DNA from: Colletotrichum lupini
Lineage: Eukaryota > Ascomycota > Sordariomycetes > Glomerellales > Glomerellaceae
Assembly (NCBI RefSeq): GCF_023278565.1
Contig: NC_064682.1
Span: 4,092,001-4,156,000 of the forward strand
Direction: 5' to 3'
Length of the DNA stretch: 64,000 nt
Positions within the stretch are counted from its first letter, which is position 1; every line of letters begins with the position of its first letter. The notes under the pieces are model-generated. The model saw only the letters and a program-made list of their open reading frames with translations, was not told the DNA's origin and did not search any database. The position numbers and the translations under genes are program-made. Below, one piece after another: positions 24,929 through 35,400 of the stretch.

Positions 24929-26213
24929 CTATTCTCCGAGCCTATGGGTTTTCCGCCGGAAATTGGTCCAAGATCGGATAGTACGCCCGATCTGCTCGTT
25001 GTAGCCATACGTGACAGCGTGTACTAAGCCAATATACTGTGAAGACGCTAGCAGACCAATGAGCCAATTTGGCGAAGTGCCGCCCTGTATCTCAATCAAT
25101 CGATTCACAATCCCAGGTGTCCAGAGAATGAGATAGCCGATCGGGTAACCGTTCAATAACAGCATACGCCGCAGGTTTGGTGGTGGTGGGAGCTTTGGCG
25201 GGTCGGTACACACGTCCGGTTCTCCCAAGCCTGCGGTATGATCTCCTCCAATAGCTGCGTTGTGTGATGATGCAAAGTTCAGGTCGTCGGTCTGATCGTT
25301 TCGGTCGTTGATCGGTGCTGTTGACGATGAATCGCTAGCCAAGCCTCGATTGTCCTCCTGGTCGTGTGAAACGGTGAACGACGTCGTTTTCATGATATAC
25401 TGCTCCGTGGGAGGCTTCTGATCTTCGTTGGACGGTACAGTTTGTGTGCGGCGGCTCCTGCCTGTGGTGATAGCTTCGATAGAATTTTCCGAAAAACGGA
25501 AGCGGCCGAATAATCGTTTCAGTTTGATGTAAATGGCTGTATAGATGCCGACTGTCAAGAAGAATATCAAGAGGCGCCACCCAAAGGACAATGCCCAACG
25601 GTAAACGGGATACTTCTTCTGAATCCAGCACCAATTCCCACCCACTGGGCCATATATATGCAATCCAAGGGCAGTGAAGCCTAGTTCGAGCGTCAAAATG
25701 CGCAATTTTCTGAACATGGAGCAGTGAATGACCTACTAGTGATAATGCCCGGTATCCATGCACAGAGACATACAACAAGGATTCGTCGTAGTGAAGAATC
25801 TTGCAGCAGATGATTCTTGTTTACAGTGAGTAGGACCGTTATCGAGATGAACAAGATATTGAAATCCGTCGTTTGAACTGTAAGCTGGCCCACCCACGCA
25901 TTCATGGTACATCCTCCGGCAGGAAGTGCTTGGTCAAGAGGGCCATCCCTCAGTAATATGATACCAGTTACAGTATTGTTCACCATGTCGACAAAGTCTA
26001 ATGACATACTGTTAGACACAACTTGATCCATTGCTTCTTGTTGTTCAACATACCGGATAGTAGAAGATTAACAATGAGCGCATGGCGGACATGCCGGCGT
26101 CTCGGAGGAGAAATAAAATGCAAAATTAGGACGGCAAACGTAAAAAGGGCGGACAAGACAGATCCGATGAAGGTAGGTATTGCGACTGCCAAGTCCACCT
26201 TTGCTGAAGCCAT
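24929..26213 (-). CDS. Seven-transmembrane receptor, Git3/cAMP-receptor-like GPCR
   Basis: Three minus-strand exons, 26213-26054, 25997-25737 and 25680-24929, giving 390 aa; introns are both 56 bp. Joining exon 1 to exon 2 makes the TM2 motif NLLLSDFVDMVNN, and exon 2 to 3 makes GIITSFTALGLHIYGP, both in frame. TM1 is at about 7-33; the extracellular loop has GGCTMNAW and the second conserved Cys is in NWCWI. A long hydrophilic third intracellular loop (about 180-295) precedes TM6-TM7, which carry YPIGYLILWTPGIVNRLIE and the NGY/YGYNE-type ends. This layout is that of fungal nutrient or glucose receptors coupled to Galpha-cAMP signalling (Git3/GPR1/CAR class). The ligand is unknown. Confidence 0.87.
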
Positions 26214-28511
26214 GTCGCAGCAAAATCAACTGGACAATGGGATTCGGGAACGTTCGGTAGTTTTAGGTAATGATACCAGGCCCGAAAGCCGTTGGCGACT
26301 TGGAGGATTCCAGTCCTGATTAGTTGAAAATAAATGTTAAACAAAAATCTACAAATATGAGCGAAAAGAGCAACTAACGCTTGTGCAAGAATTCGAGATT
26401 TGTGACATGGCTTTGCTAAGACTGTCTCATTCTGCACGAGTACACGTCTCCAGATCTTGGTGCGTGCCTCGATCTGCGAGTATTATTCGACAGAAGGAAG
26501 ACTTCTGGCTTATAATACTGGCGAAATAATAGCTGCCGATTCGTTAGCATTGATCAGGCACAACGTTGGATGAGCGCAATCAATCTTTACCTAATCTCGG
26601 TCACTGCATCACCATACCGTTTCACCGTTCACATTAGATTCGATGTGGGAGGTATGCGCATTTTGGGCGTTCTCGTATCGTGGCTTAGTGCCCGTTGCTC
26701 ATGGGGCGACAGTCCGTTAAAAGATAACGCGCCCACCGGGTAAGGGATAGAAAGAAGAAAAGATAGCGCGTGAGTAGAACCAGTGAGGAATTGATATGGC
26801 AGCGTCAGATGGCCGTCAGATGAAAGGAAAACGCCACTAGTTCATCTCCCCTGTATGTGTCCATTGGCTATCTCCCAGACAATGTCCCCCTCAGTCAATC
26901 AAAATGCACAATGCTATCAGTATGTCGCAATGCCCAATGCTCTTTCGTGGCCTCGGGGATTTAGCGTCTAATAAGCTTCGGGATCCCCTGCCATTTTCTG
27001 TAGATCCGAGGCCTGATTGCGAGGCAAGATGGAAGTCCCCTGCGTGGCGTTGCAATGCTTGATGGATGCTGCGCTGCTGATGCAAAGCCACTCCTTCCGG
27101 TGGACTGGTGTCTGAGACGCCCGAAACAGGGGCGCACTCTATTGACCGTTTGTCTACCCCAGATCCATGCCGGTACTCACAGGTCATGTCTGCCAGCCTC
27201 TGTGTACTACCGTACCGTGCGTACTACGTTGGTGTGGGTGGCTAATCGCGCTTCAAGGGGGTTCACGGCAATACGGAACCCGCGAGTCAGTCATGATGGA
27301 ACGAATCCTTGATTCCTTCCCACCTAGGCTCGCTCTCGTATGATAACGCTGGCGAGTACTGAGAACACGGCGCCCATGCGTCCACGGTTAGTGTCGTTTC
27401 TAATCCTTAGCCGTATCAGCTCTTCGCAAAAGAGCTGCCTTTAACGAACCATACGTTGATTGCACGTTGCTCAAGGATCCGGCCGCGGGGGACGGCCCGG
27501 ACCCGAAATTCAGTGTTGTGTTGTCGACGGGTCCGTGGAAGCTGAAGCGCGGTGCCATGATTAGAACACAGTCATCGCTATTCCATATAAGAGATGCTTT
27601 TCAGAGATTCTGAAGGCGGTGCCGGTCAGTTTGCCATCTGGCATGTGTGGCTGGGGTTCTGCTATGATGGCTTCCAAGCATGCAACACTTCGACATAAAT
27701 CATTGCCAATTCAAATAATACTATAACCAATAGTGAACGACGGATGATACGGTTTTTGGATAGTTGAGGTTACCACGATAGGAACTTTCTTTTGCCATAA
27801 GAATGATAATCAATTGTCAAGAAATTAGGAATATCTCCGTGCTTTAGATATTCTGTAGTCTGACGCCGAAATATGGGGCTACGGCCAGCCCATGTTCCAC
27901 ATCCAGCACGTGGATGGAAGTTTAAGAGCATCTGCACAACCTCAACAGTCCCCGCAAAGTTGTAGTCAGCGACTCGGAAGCTCTGGCTGGCTAAGTGGCA
28001 GTGGACTATCCGTACTTCAGTTTTGGTCTGAAGTCAGATGAAAGAACATGAGAAGTTAGGTAAGCAATTGGTATGGCCGCCAGCCTTGTTTGATTGCTGC
28101 AATTTTCTCTCTGAACACAGGGTCCCGATTCTCATCGCACATGCTTCTAGTTAATAGCTTATGTGAGTAGTCGCGCCGCTTGCTGTTGCGCCTCGAGGAT
28201 GTCCGCTGGCTTTACGCCTTTGTTCGACAGCAATCTGACGGGACTGGGTCAGAAGGGCGCGGGTGCTCACTGGCCAGGTCAAAGCCCGCCCCCACAATCC
28301 CCAGAGTGCCTGGTTGATTATATAAGGTTAGTATGAGGGAATACTGGGCTTGACAACGATGCCAATGACGCATACTTTTATACCCGATAGACGATCTTTA
28401 ATAGCATTCGACAAGTGAGTTAGGGTGACTTAGACTACTTTACTTATGTCATACTTCACCACATTGATACTAATTCTCAGTCAAAGGAACTGACCAATAT
28501 CGCAACGCAAC
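26214..28511. other. Divergent 2.3-kb intergenic
   Basis: Upstream regions of the receptor (minus) and the PLP enzyme (plus). Only short, unrecognised ORFs. No RNA gene or repeat seen. Confidence 0.6.
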
Positions 28512-29405
28512 ATGACTGCGATATCCGCTCCCCCACCTGTTCACTCAGCCCTAGATGCCATCGGCAACACACCATGCGTACGACTGCGTAGTGTTGTTCC
28601 GGAAGGTAGCGCCGACGTGTATCTGAAGCTTGAGTCTCTCAACCCCACGGGCTCCTACAAAGATCGCCTGGCCAGAGCCATAGTTGAAGAGGCAGAGCGC
28701 CGAGGAGACTTGAAGCCAGGCTCGACTATAGTCGAAGCCACCGGCGGTAGCACGGGGTCTTCTCTGGCCTTTGTATGCACCTTGAAGGGGTACGGGTTCC
28801 ATGCCGTCTGCTCGGATGTCTTCGCCAAAGAGAAATTGCGCACGATGGCTGCTTTCGGGGCTTTTGTCGATATCGTCCACAGTCCCACCGGAAAGATTAC
28901 GCCAGATTTGTTTCCGTCTATGGTCAAGAACAAGGACTGTATGGCGGGTTACAAGACTCTTGGAGACGAGTTGGCCCCGCAGTTTCCGCAAGGAATTGAT
29001 GCCTTCTGCGGTGCCATTGGCGGCGCTGGCATGGTGATGGGAGTTGCAAAGGTGCTTAAAGGTGTGCGTGCCGATACAAAGATTATCACGCTTGAGCCTG
29101 CATCATCGCCCGTTGTTGCCAAGGGACACGGAGGTGTCCATGGAATTGAAGGTATCAGCCCCGGATTTGTTCCCCCATTGCTTGACGACACCTTATACGA
29201 CGAAGCACGAGCGTATCCGGAGGATGAGGCGCGGGCCATGTGCCGTAGACTCGCAAAGGAAGAGGGACTTTTGACGGGAACTTCAACAGGACTTAATGTT
29301 GTTGGAGCTCTATCCTTGGCTAAGGAACTTGGCCCTGGCAAAGTGGTTGTCACGGTGGCTTGTGATACGGGTCTTAAGTACACGAGCGGCACTCTGTATG
29401 AATAG
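28512..29405 (+). CDS. Cysteine synthase-like PLP-dependent enzyme (fold type II)
   Basis: Single exon, 297 aa, ATG at 28512. Seen: IGNTPCVRL near residue 17, the PLP-binding Lys in NPTGSYKDR (K50), a substrate loop EATGGSTGSS in place of the usual TSGNTG, a glycine-rich phosphate loop GAIGGAGMVMG in place of GTGGTITG, and a late GIEGISPGFVP motif. This is the PF00291 family that includes O-acetylserine sulfhydrylases and cystathionine beta-synthases. The protein is shorter than typical cysteine synthases (about 310-370) and the two changed loops suggest a different substrate. It may be a degradative or secondary-metabolism paralogue. No clustered partner gene is evident. Confidence 0.85.
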   Translation: MTAISAPPPVHSALDAIGNTPCVRLRSVVPEGSADVYLKLESLNPTGSYKDRLARAIVEEAERRGDLKPGSTIVEATGGSTGSSLAFVCTLKGYGFHAVCSDVFAKEKLRTMAAFGAFVDIVHSPTGKITPDLFPSMVKNKDCMAGYKTLGDELAPQFPQGIDAFCGAIGGAGMVMGVAKVLKGVRADTKIITLEPASSPVVAKGHGGVHGIEGISPGFVPPLLDDTLYDEARAYPEDEARAMCRRLAKEEGLLTGTSTGLNVVGALSLAKELGPGKVVVTVACDTGLKYTSGTLYE

Positions 29406-30960
29406 TTCCACCGCAGAGTTGAAAGACGCAACTCAATGAGATGGAAAGTCAACTCTACAGTATCCTTGCTTGAGGCATTCTGGTTGGTGTTCAAAGTGCA
29501 TGTTATGTTGTCAATTAGTTTGAACGGCACTATCAATCAGCTGGCTATTGCAATGTCTAATTCCTTAAAGGAAACGGCTCTAAGCGCATTGTTGAAATTG
29601 AAATATCATGTGTTGTTGAGATTACAAGTCCTCAATCTTTCATGATATTCCCCACGCGCACGTCATGGGTTGACTCATCATCTTTCAGCTTTGCATGTGA
29701 TCGACAGTCAAACCATACCTGAGAAACATACTTAGAAGTGTGCTCTGTTCATTGGAAGATCATCGGGCTTGCTTTCCCCCGCCCAAAAATGCCAGCTCGA
29801 CCGACGCGCTTTTGAAGTAAAAACGTTCAAGGTGGAAGGTAGGAGGAGGCTCCTATTTTAAATGCAACCATTGCTCAGATCCCAAGCCCAATCCTGGCCT
29901 CAGAACTGTCACAAGAAACACCTCAATGGTCACTCGTTGATGAGCAGATTTCTAAGATTGGCGCGAAACCCCCGCTTTTAGCGTGCCGTAGCTTGATCCC
30001 TGAATGCCAATAATGCCCGCAATGTTTCGATGGGTCTTGGTTCGTCACTGCGGGAGTCGTTCCCACAACCATCTTGAAGCCAGCAAATGTATTCAACGGT
30101 CAGCTTGTGGGAACAGCATCACTGCCTTCTAATGACCATTGTAGGTTGAGCTTACGGCTCAGTGAACGTTGCAGAAGATGGAGATTCTCCAGCAGCTTCC
30201 AAGCTTACAGTGGGAGTACAACATTTTGCCAAGGGGCTCGGGAATATACTCGCGCGTTCCGCGGAGAGTTTTGTTGGGGATGCTGAGAAGCAGACTGGAG
30301 GTCAACGCTTCGCGCGTAACGCTCCACTCGCTGTAGCTACACCCGGCGGGGGATAACGCGCCCTATCGTATCGTTTCTTTTCGAGATGACCTCTTCCCTG
30401 TGCCCCCTTCGCTCCCCTAAGTCCCCTCTCAACCTCTCCACCCAGGCTTTCCACCAATCCAAGAATCCTGGGGTCGCATCCGGTTAGCCGAGAGCTGCGG
30501 GAAGCTTTGCCAATGCAGCAGTGTTAACCCACCGGCTCTTGGCCCTGAAGTTGACTCAGATATGCGCACATAGGCGTGTCTAACCGCCGGTTATGGCTTA
30601 TGGCGCTGCTGAAGCAGCTTCAGGCCGGACCGTGTTGGACAGGGGAGCTATTATTGCTCGACCGATTCCCGAGGTGGTGACGCGGGAACCCTGAAGCTTC
30701 AAAACCCCTCACCCCTCATTCTTTCGTGTGCTGAAGCTGTCTGACAGCTTGCCTTGCCGTTCTTCAAGATCTGTTGTTCGTTCAACCTAGGGACTGACGA
30801 ATACCTGCTGTCCGCTGGCAACTGGATCCTAAGCTTACATTCGAGGCGTTGAGAAAGTCAATTGGTGATTCCAGCCTGCAGACTAACATCTCTTGCCGAG
30901 CGCCAAAATCCGCCTTCATCACCAAGGTACCTTCGGACCAGACATCTCAAATCAACAAAT
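29406..30960. other. 1.55-kb intergenic
   Basis: 3' flank of the PLP enzyme and promoter of biotin synthase. Short ORFs at 30074-30356 lack support. No repeats of note. Confidence 0.6.
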
Positions 30961-32266
30961 ATGAAAGCCAACGCAATGGCTGTTGCCAGGACCGCTGCCT
31001 TGCGAGGCCTTGGACGAACGTCTCTCTCTTCACACTTCACCCATAAGCAGCTCCCGGTTGTATCCCGAGCATGCATGTCCTCCGTCGCGGAAGCTGTCGG
31101 CGTGGCACCCGCTCCCCCGCCTCCTACACCGGTCAACGATGCCGAGCTGAAGGCCGCACAGCGTGCCATTGAGGCCAAGAAGATTCTGCAAAAGGCCGCC
31201 AGCGCAACCACTGTTAGACATGACTGGACAAGAGAGGAGATCTCTGCCATCTACTACCAACCCCTGATGGAGTTGGCTTTCCAAGCTGTACGTTTCTCGA
31301 GACCATCATCGTCATCTCGTGAATTGCTAACGAAATATCATTCACCAGGGCTCCATCCATCGCCGCTTCCACAACCCTTCCGAAGTCCAGCTCTGCACGC
31401 TCATGAACATCAAGACCGGTGGCTGCACCGAGGACTGCTCCTACTGCGCCCAGTCAACCCGATACCAAGATGGCACCGGCCTCAAGGCTAAGAAGGTCGA
31501 GAGCGTCGAGTCTGTACTCGCCGCGGCCCGCACCGCAAAGGAGAACGGTAGCACGCGCTTTTGCATGGGCGCCGCATGGCGCGATATGCGCGGCCGCAAG
31601 AACAGCTTAAAGAACATCAAGGCCATGGTCACGGGCGTGCGGGCAATGGATATGGAGGTCTGCGTCACCCTCGGCATGATTGACTCGGAACAGGCCAAGG
31701 AGCTCAAGGAGGCCGGGCTGACTGCCTACAACCACAACGTCGACACCAGCCGCGAGTTCTACCCGTCCGTCATCTCGACCCGCAGCTACGACGAGCGCCT
31801 CAAGACCCTGAGCCACGTCCGCGACGCCGGTATCAACGTGTGTTCGGGTGGCATTCTCGGACTCGGAGAGTCATCCGACGACCGCGTTGGTCTGCTGCAC
31901 ACCGTCTCCACGCTCCCTTCCCACCCCGAGAGTTTCCCCGTCAACGCTCTTGTGCCGATCAAGGGTACGCCGCTGGGTGACCGCACGCCCATCCAGTTCT
32001 CGAGCATGCTGCGGACCATTGCGACCGCCCGCCTTCTTATGCCGGCGACCATTATCCGTATTGCTGCCGGAAGGAAGACCATGTCGGAGGAGAAGCAGGC
32101 CATGTGCTTCATGGCTGGAGCCAACGCGATCTTCACAGGCGAAAAGATGTTGACGACGGACTGCAACAGCTGGGATGAGGATAATGCCATGTTTGGCCGC
32201 TGGGGTCTTACACCGATGAAGAGCCACCACAAGTCGCCGGCTCCGATGGCCGAGATTGAGATCTGA
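30961..32266 (+). CDS. BIO2: Biotin synthase
   Basis: Two exons, 30961-31287 and 31349-32266, giving 414 aa. The 61-bp intron is phase 0. The first 40 or so residues are rich in Arg, Ser and Ala and lack acids, a mitochondrial presequence. The radical-SAM cluster motif is C135-x3-C139-x2-C142 (GGCTEDCSYCAQ). Further conserved blocks: FCMGAAWRD, CVTLGMI and NVCSGGILGLGES supplying [2Fe-2S] cysteines, then RIAAGRK. The enzyme converts dethiobiotin to biotin with two SAM cleavages in the mitochondrial matrix. Length and motifs are standard for fungal Bio2. Its 3' end faces the MFS gene 186 bp away. No other biotin gene is in the window, so the organism's full biotin pathway cannot be judged here. 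Confidence 0.96.
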
Positions 32267-32452
32267 CGATAAAAGCAACAAGAATAAAGAATTTACACCA
32301 TCATGGACTTGATGTGGGGGATTTTGAAACCCGTTCCTCAGGACTCCAGGACCTTTGACGAGATGTCCATACTCTCTAGCTAATTGCTCCATGACTTATT
32401 ACCCCCTTTCCGTCGTTCGACTCAAAAGCTTCCGTATGCGCGTTCTTCCCAC

Positions 32453-34140
32453 CTAGAACTCTGTCTTGAAGAGTTTCATTTGCCTGATGACCTGACCATA
32501 TCTGTAGAATACTAAAGGGATTGGAATCATGACGAAAGCAATGAAGCCGAGGAGTGAGTTTCCCCATCCGAGCCCAAGACTCTGATACAACCGGTCACCA
32601 GCCAGGGGCAAGAATGCGCCCAACAATGACCTGGTGACTGTGCTGGCTGCCATGGCTGATGCAGCGTATGTCGTAAATGCGTCAACCAGATAAGTCGAGA
32701 TCGACATCTTCAAGATACACACGTCAATACCGATGACACAGTTGCATAGGTAGGTGCGGGCTCTTACCAGGACTATAACAATCCCGCATCCTAGGATGGC
32801 TGTTCCTATGATAGGTAGCATCCATTGAAGCTGTTTATCTGCAGTCCAACCATACCAAAACAGTCCTATGGGGACTAGGATAGCACCCATAAGCATGGGC
32901 GGCAGTCGGTATTCCGGCTGAAAATGCCCGCCATTTGTGAGTGACAACTTCAGCACAAGCCTGTCTGACACTAGACCAGAAAATAGAAGTCCGATCACTG
33001 AGCCTACACCGATGCCGATGTACGCCAACCCCGCTGACCCTTGAGAGAATCCGTACTGCTGCTTGAAAACCTGGGGGAAGGTTGTGAAAAGCAGGTAGAG
33101 GTAGCCGTAGAGGATGGCCATATAAACTGAAAGGCAGAAGACAATGGGCGAGAGAAACATCATCTTCGCCGGTCGAAGAATGGAGAACATGAAGAGGTCT
33201 TTTGGCTTACGGTGGGTTGCTAGAACAGATTCAAGGTGTGGGTTTCTGGTCTGCAGGCGAAGTCGTCGTGCCTTTCGTTCCAGAAGGGTCAGGGCGTATG
33301 ATTCGGGCATGCAGAATGCTGTGCCGAGGGCAGCTACTCCAGCCTTCAAAGTCATGTTAGCTGCGATTAAAGAACACAAAGCGGCTATGCCCAAAGTATC
33401 AACCCACAGCAACAGACACCACTCGAAAAGACCATCGCCAGCCTATCGTTTCTGGTAAATAGCCTCCTGCAATGGGCCCAATGGTTGGGCCCACCATCGG
33501 CCCAAGAGTCCAGACCATCATGGCAAGTCCTCTCTTTTCTCTCGGAACTGTGTCTGCCAGCGACGCAGCCCCAAGAGTCAACGGGGCAGATCCGCCTATG
33601 CCAGCAAAGATGCGAAACGCAATCATGCTACCCGAGTTGGGTGCCACGGAGCATGCAACGTTGAAAATGAGAAATAGGAGACTACCAGCGTTGTATAGAA
33701 CATAACGACCGTACATCTCTGAAAGCGGTGCGATGAATAACGGGCCACAGCAGTAGCCGATCAGAAATCCTGATATCATGAACGCCCCAACGTGTGTGTC
33801 TGTGACGTTGAAATCTGACTTGATGGAAGCAATTCCCGGTGCCGCGATCGATGATGCTAGGGGGCTGCAATAACAATTTGTGTCAGTATTGATGCAGTCT
33901 TGTTGTGTGATTCTGCCTTCTTAGGTTGAAAAATGAGCCATACCTGAGTGTTGAGATGTACCCAAGCGTCGTGATGAATAGAGCCTTCTTGCACTTTGAC
34001 CAGTTCATCGGATTTTCTGGATCGTCTGGTCCATCCCAGTCAACCAAGTAAGAATTCACCATTGCAGTATCGCTGTCGTCTATGGCGTCACTGTGAACCA
34101 TGATGGTGCCCTGTCCGGGCGGAATCATATGTTCGCCCAT
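32453..34140 (-). CDS. MFS permease, DHA1 drug:H+ antiporter family
   Basis: Three minus-strand exons, 34140-33944, 33864-33408 and 33343-32453, giving 514 aa; introns are 79 and 64 bp. The second acceptor (TTTGAAG, 33344) is chosen by its CTAAC branch point and because VSVA joins AGVAALGT in frame. Seen: a short acidic N-terminal tail ending PENPMNWSK, a family hallmark; the loop SEMYGRYVLYN (MFS motif A region) after TM2; WTLGPMVGPTIGPIAGGY (antiporter motif C) in TM5; and about 12 hydrophobic segments. The protein is a plasma-membrane proton antiporter of the Tpo1/Flr1-like DHA1 group. Cargo unknown. It is divergent from the disrupted questin-oxidase-like gene, whose start lies 534 bp away, so the two may have been co-regulated. 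Confidence 0.92.
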
Positions 34141-34674
34141 AGTTGCTTTCTTAGACTCATGTGTATCAGACTCACGAACGAATGGGGGAACCTATCCGAT
34201 TTTCGAAAGAACCGAGATACGACCTGATCTCCCTAGCTGACTTGGCATAACGTTACGAATTTGGCTGACGGCGTTCTCGGCTCGTCCTTGAGGCCTGGTT
34301 GTGCCGAAGCACATCGTCGGAGTCTCGGACCTTTTAAAGATTTCCGGAGTGACGCCGGCTCTGGAGTGAAGAGCTCGGTTGTGGTGATGTCCGTTCGCCG
34401 AATCCCACCCTTTAAGCATATTCGCTTCTTTGATTGCGGGGATAATTCAAATGCCGTATTCCCCATACTAAGACTCCAATCGGATGATGGATGTTGGAAA
34501 CTGGTGACTAGTTGTCCGGGCCGTTGCCGCTGTGGATACTAGCGGAACATATACCAAGTATAAAATGACTGTCTTGAAAGTCGAGCAGAAGATGCTGGCC
34601 ATCTCTGATATCAGGCACATTGTTGTTCATTATTCAAACCTAAATCACCTTATCCCAACTTTAAAGGAGTCACC
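34141..34674. promoter_or_regulatory. Shared divergent promoter region (MFS / questin-oxidase-like)
   Basis: A 534-bp head-to-head intergenic region that must drive both the MFS permease and the broken oxidase gene. No specific operator was identified. Short ORFs here look like chance. Confidence 0.5.
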
Positions 34675-34967
34675 ATGTCGATCAAACTTGAGAAGGTCCC
34701 TCCCCACCGTTTGTCGGAGCTATGCGATCCTACATCTTTGAAACTTAAGAAGCTGCTGAATCGAAATCACAATGAGCACGCCATTCTTCGCGACCCTCGA
34801 CTGATCCTACACAACCATATGCCGCATGTGAGTATTCCTCGTGCGTGATGCTCGGCCACTATTCACTCATGTCTCGGTAATTACTTAATCATTAGGACGG
34901 AGGCTGATATAACCACGTCACATATAGCAGGCTCTTAGATCGTCTTATCTTCTAGGCATAACAGACT

Positions 34968-34972
34968 CCCAG
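34968..34972 (+). repeat. Target site duplication, left copy (CCCAG)
   Basis: Identical to 42551-42555 and directly abutting the LTRs; 5 bp is the usual size for fungal LTR retrotransposon integrases. Confidence 0.93.
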
Positions 34973-35177
34973 TATTAGTATCCCTATTACAGGGTAGTTA
35001 GTTCGAACCGTAGTTAATAAAGAGATTAATTAAACTATATAAATATCTACGTAATAAGTATAAAAAAGAGGTTCTAACTATAAGTTAGGCTAGTTATAAT
35101 AATTATAAATAAGGCCCTTAATTAGCCCCTATATAGTCGGCTATATATTATAATTAAATTAGATTTTTAATCTAATA
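34973..35177. repeat. Left LTR (205 bp)
   Basis: Aligns without gaps to 42346-42550, with 36 differences, all transitions. The outer end (first 75 bp) keeps nine C or G bases that are mutated in the right LTR; the inner end is fully RIP-changed. Confidence 0.95.
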
Positions 35178-35200
35178 TTAATTTTCTCTTTTTTTTTATT

Positions 35201-35214
35201 AATTTACTTATTAT
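35201..35214 (+). repeat. 14-bp direct repeat flanking the nested insert, left
   Basis: AATTTACTTATTAT, repeated at 35387-35400. It may be the target site duplication of the insert. Confidence 0.65.
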
Positions 35215-35386
35215 TTATTTTGATATTCTGCCTTTGCTAGCTGCTCGGGCGATTCTCAATATCGATTACACGGTATTAATACACGGTATTAGTGGATACT
35301 CACACTGTCTCGCTAGACTATTTTTTTTAGATTTTCTAACTTTTTAACTTTCCCTCTTGCAAAGTTCACAACCACGGATCATTGAC
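35215..35386. mobile_element. 172-bp insert lacking RIP mutations, nested in the dead element
   Basis: CpA and TpG are frequent here, unlike the surrounding element. The patch is bounded exactly by a 14-bp direct repeat (35201-35214 and 35387-35400). It contains an 11-bp tandem repeat (35268-35278 and 35281-35291) and a T-run at 35320-35328. Read on the minus strand it ends in an A-rich tail (CAAAATAA), as a small retroposed RNA might. Not recognised as a known SINE or snRNA. Confidence 0.6.
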
Positions 35387-35400
35387 AATTTACTTATTAT
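35387..35400 (+). repeat. 14-bp direct repeat flanking the nested insert, right
   Basis: Second copy of AATTTACTTATTAT, marking the return to RIP-type composition. Confidence 0.65.

Noticed and set aside
35215..35386. Pol III A/B boxes in the unmutated insert
   Set aside because: Only partial matches, and a run of nine T between them would terminate Pol III.
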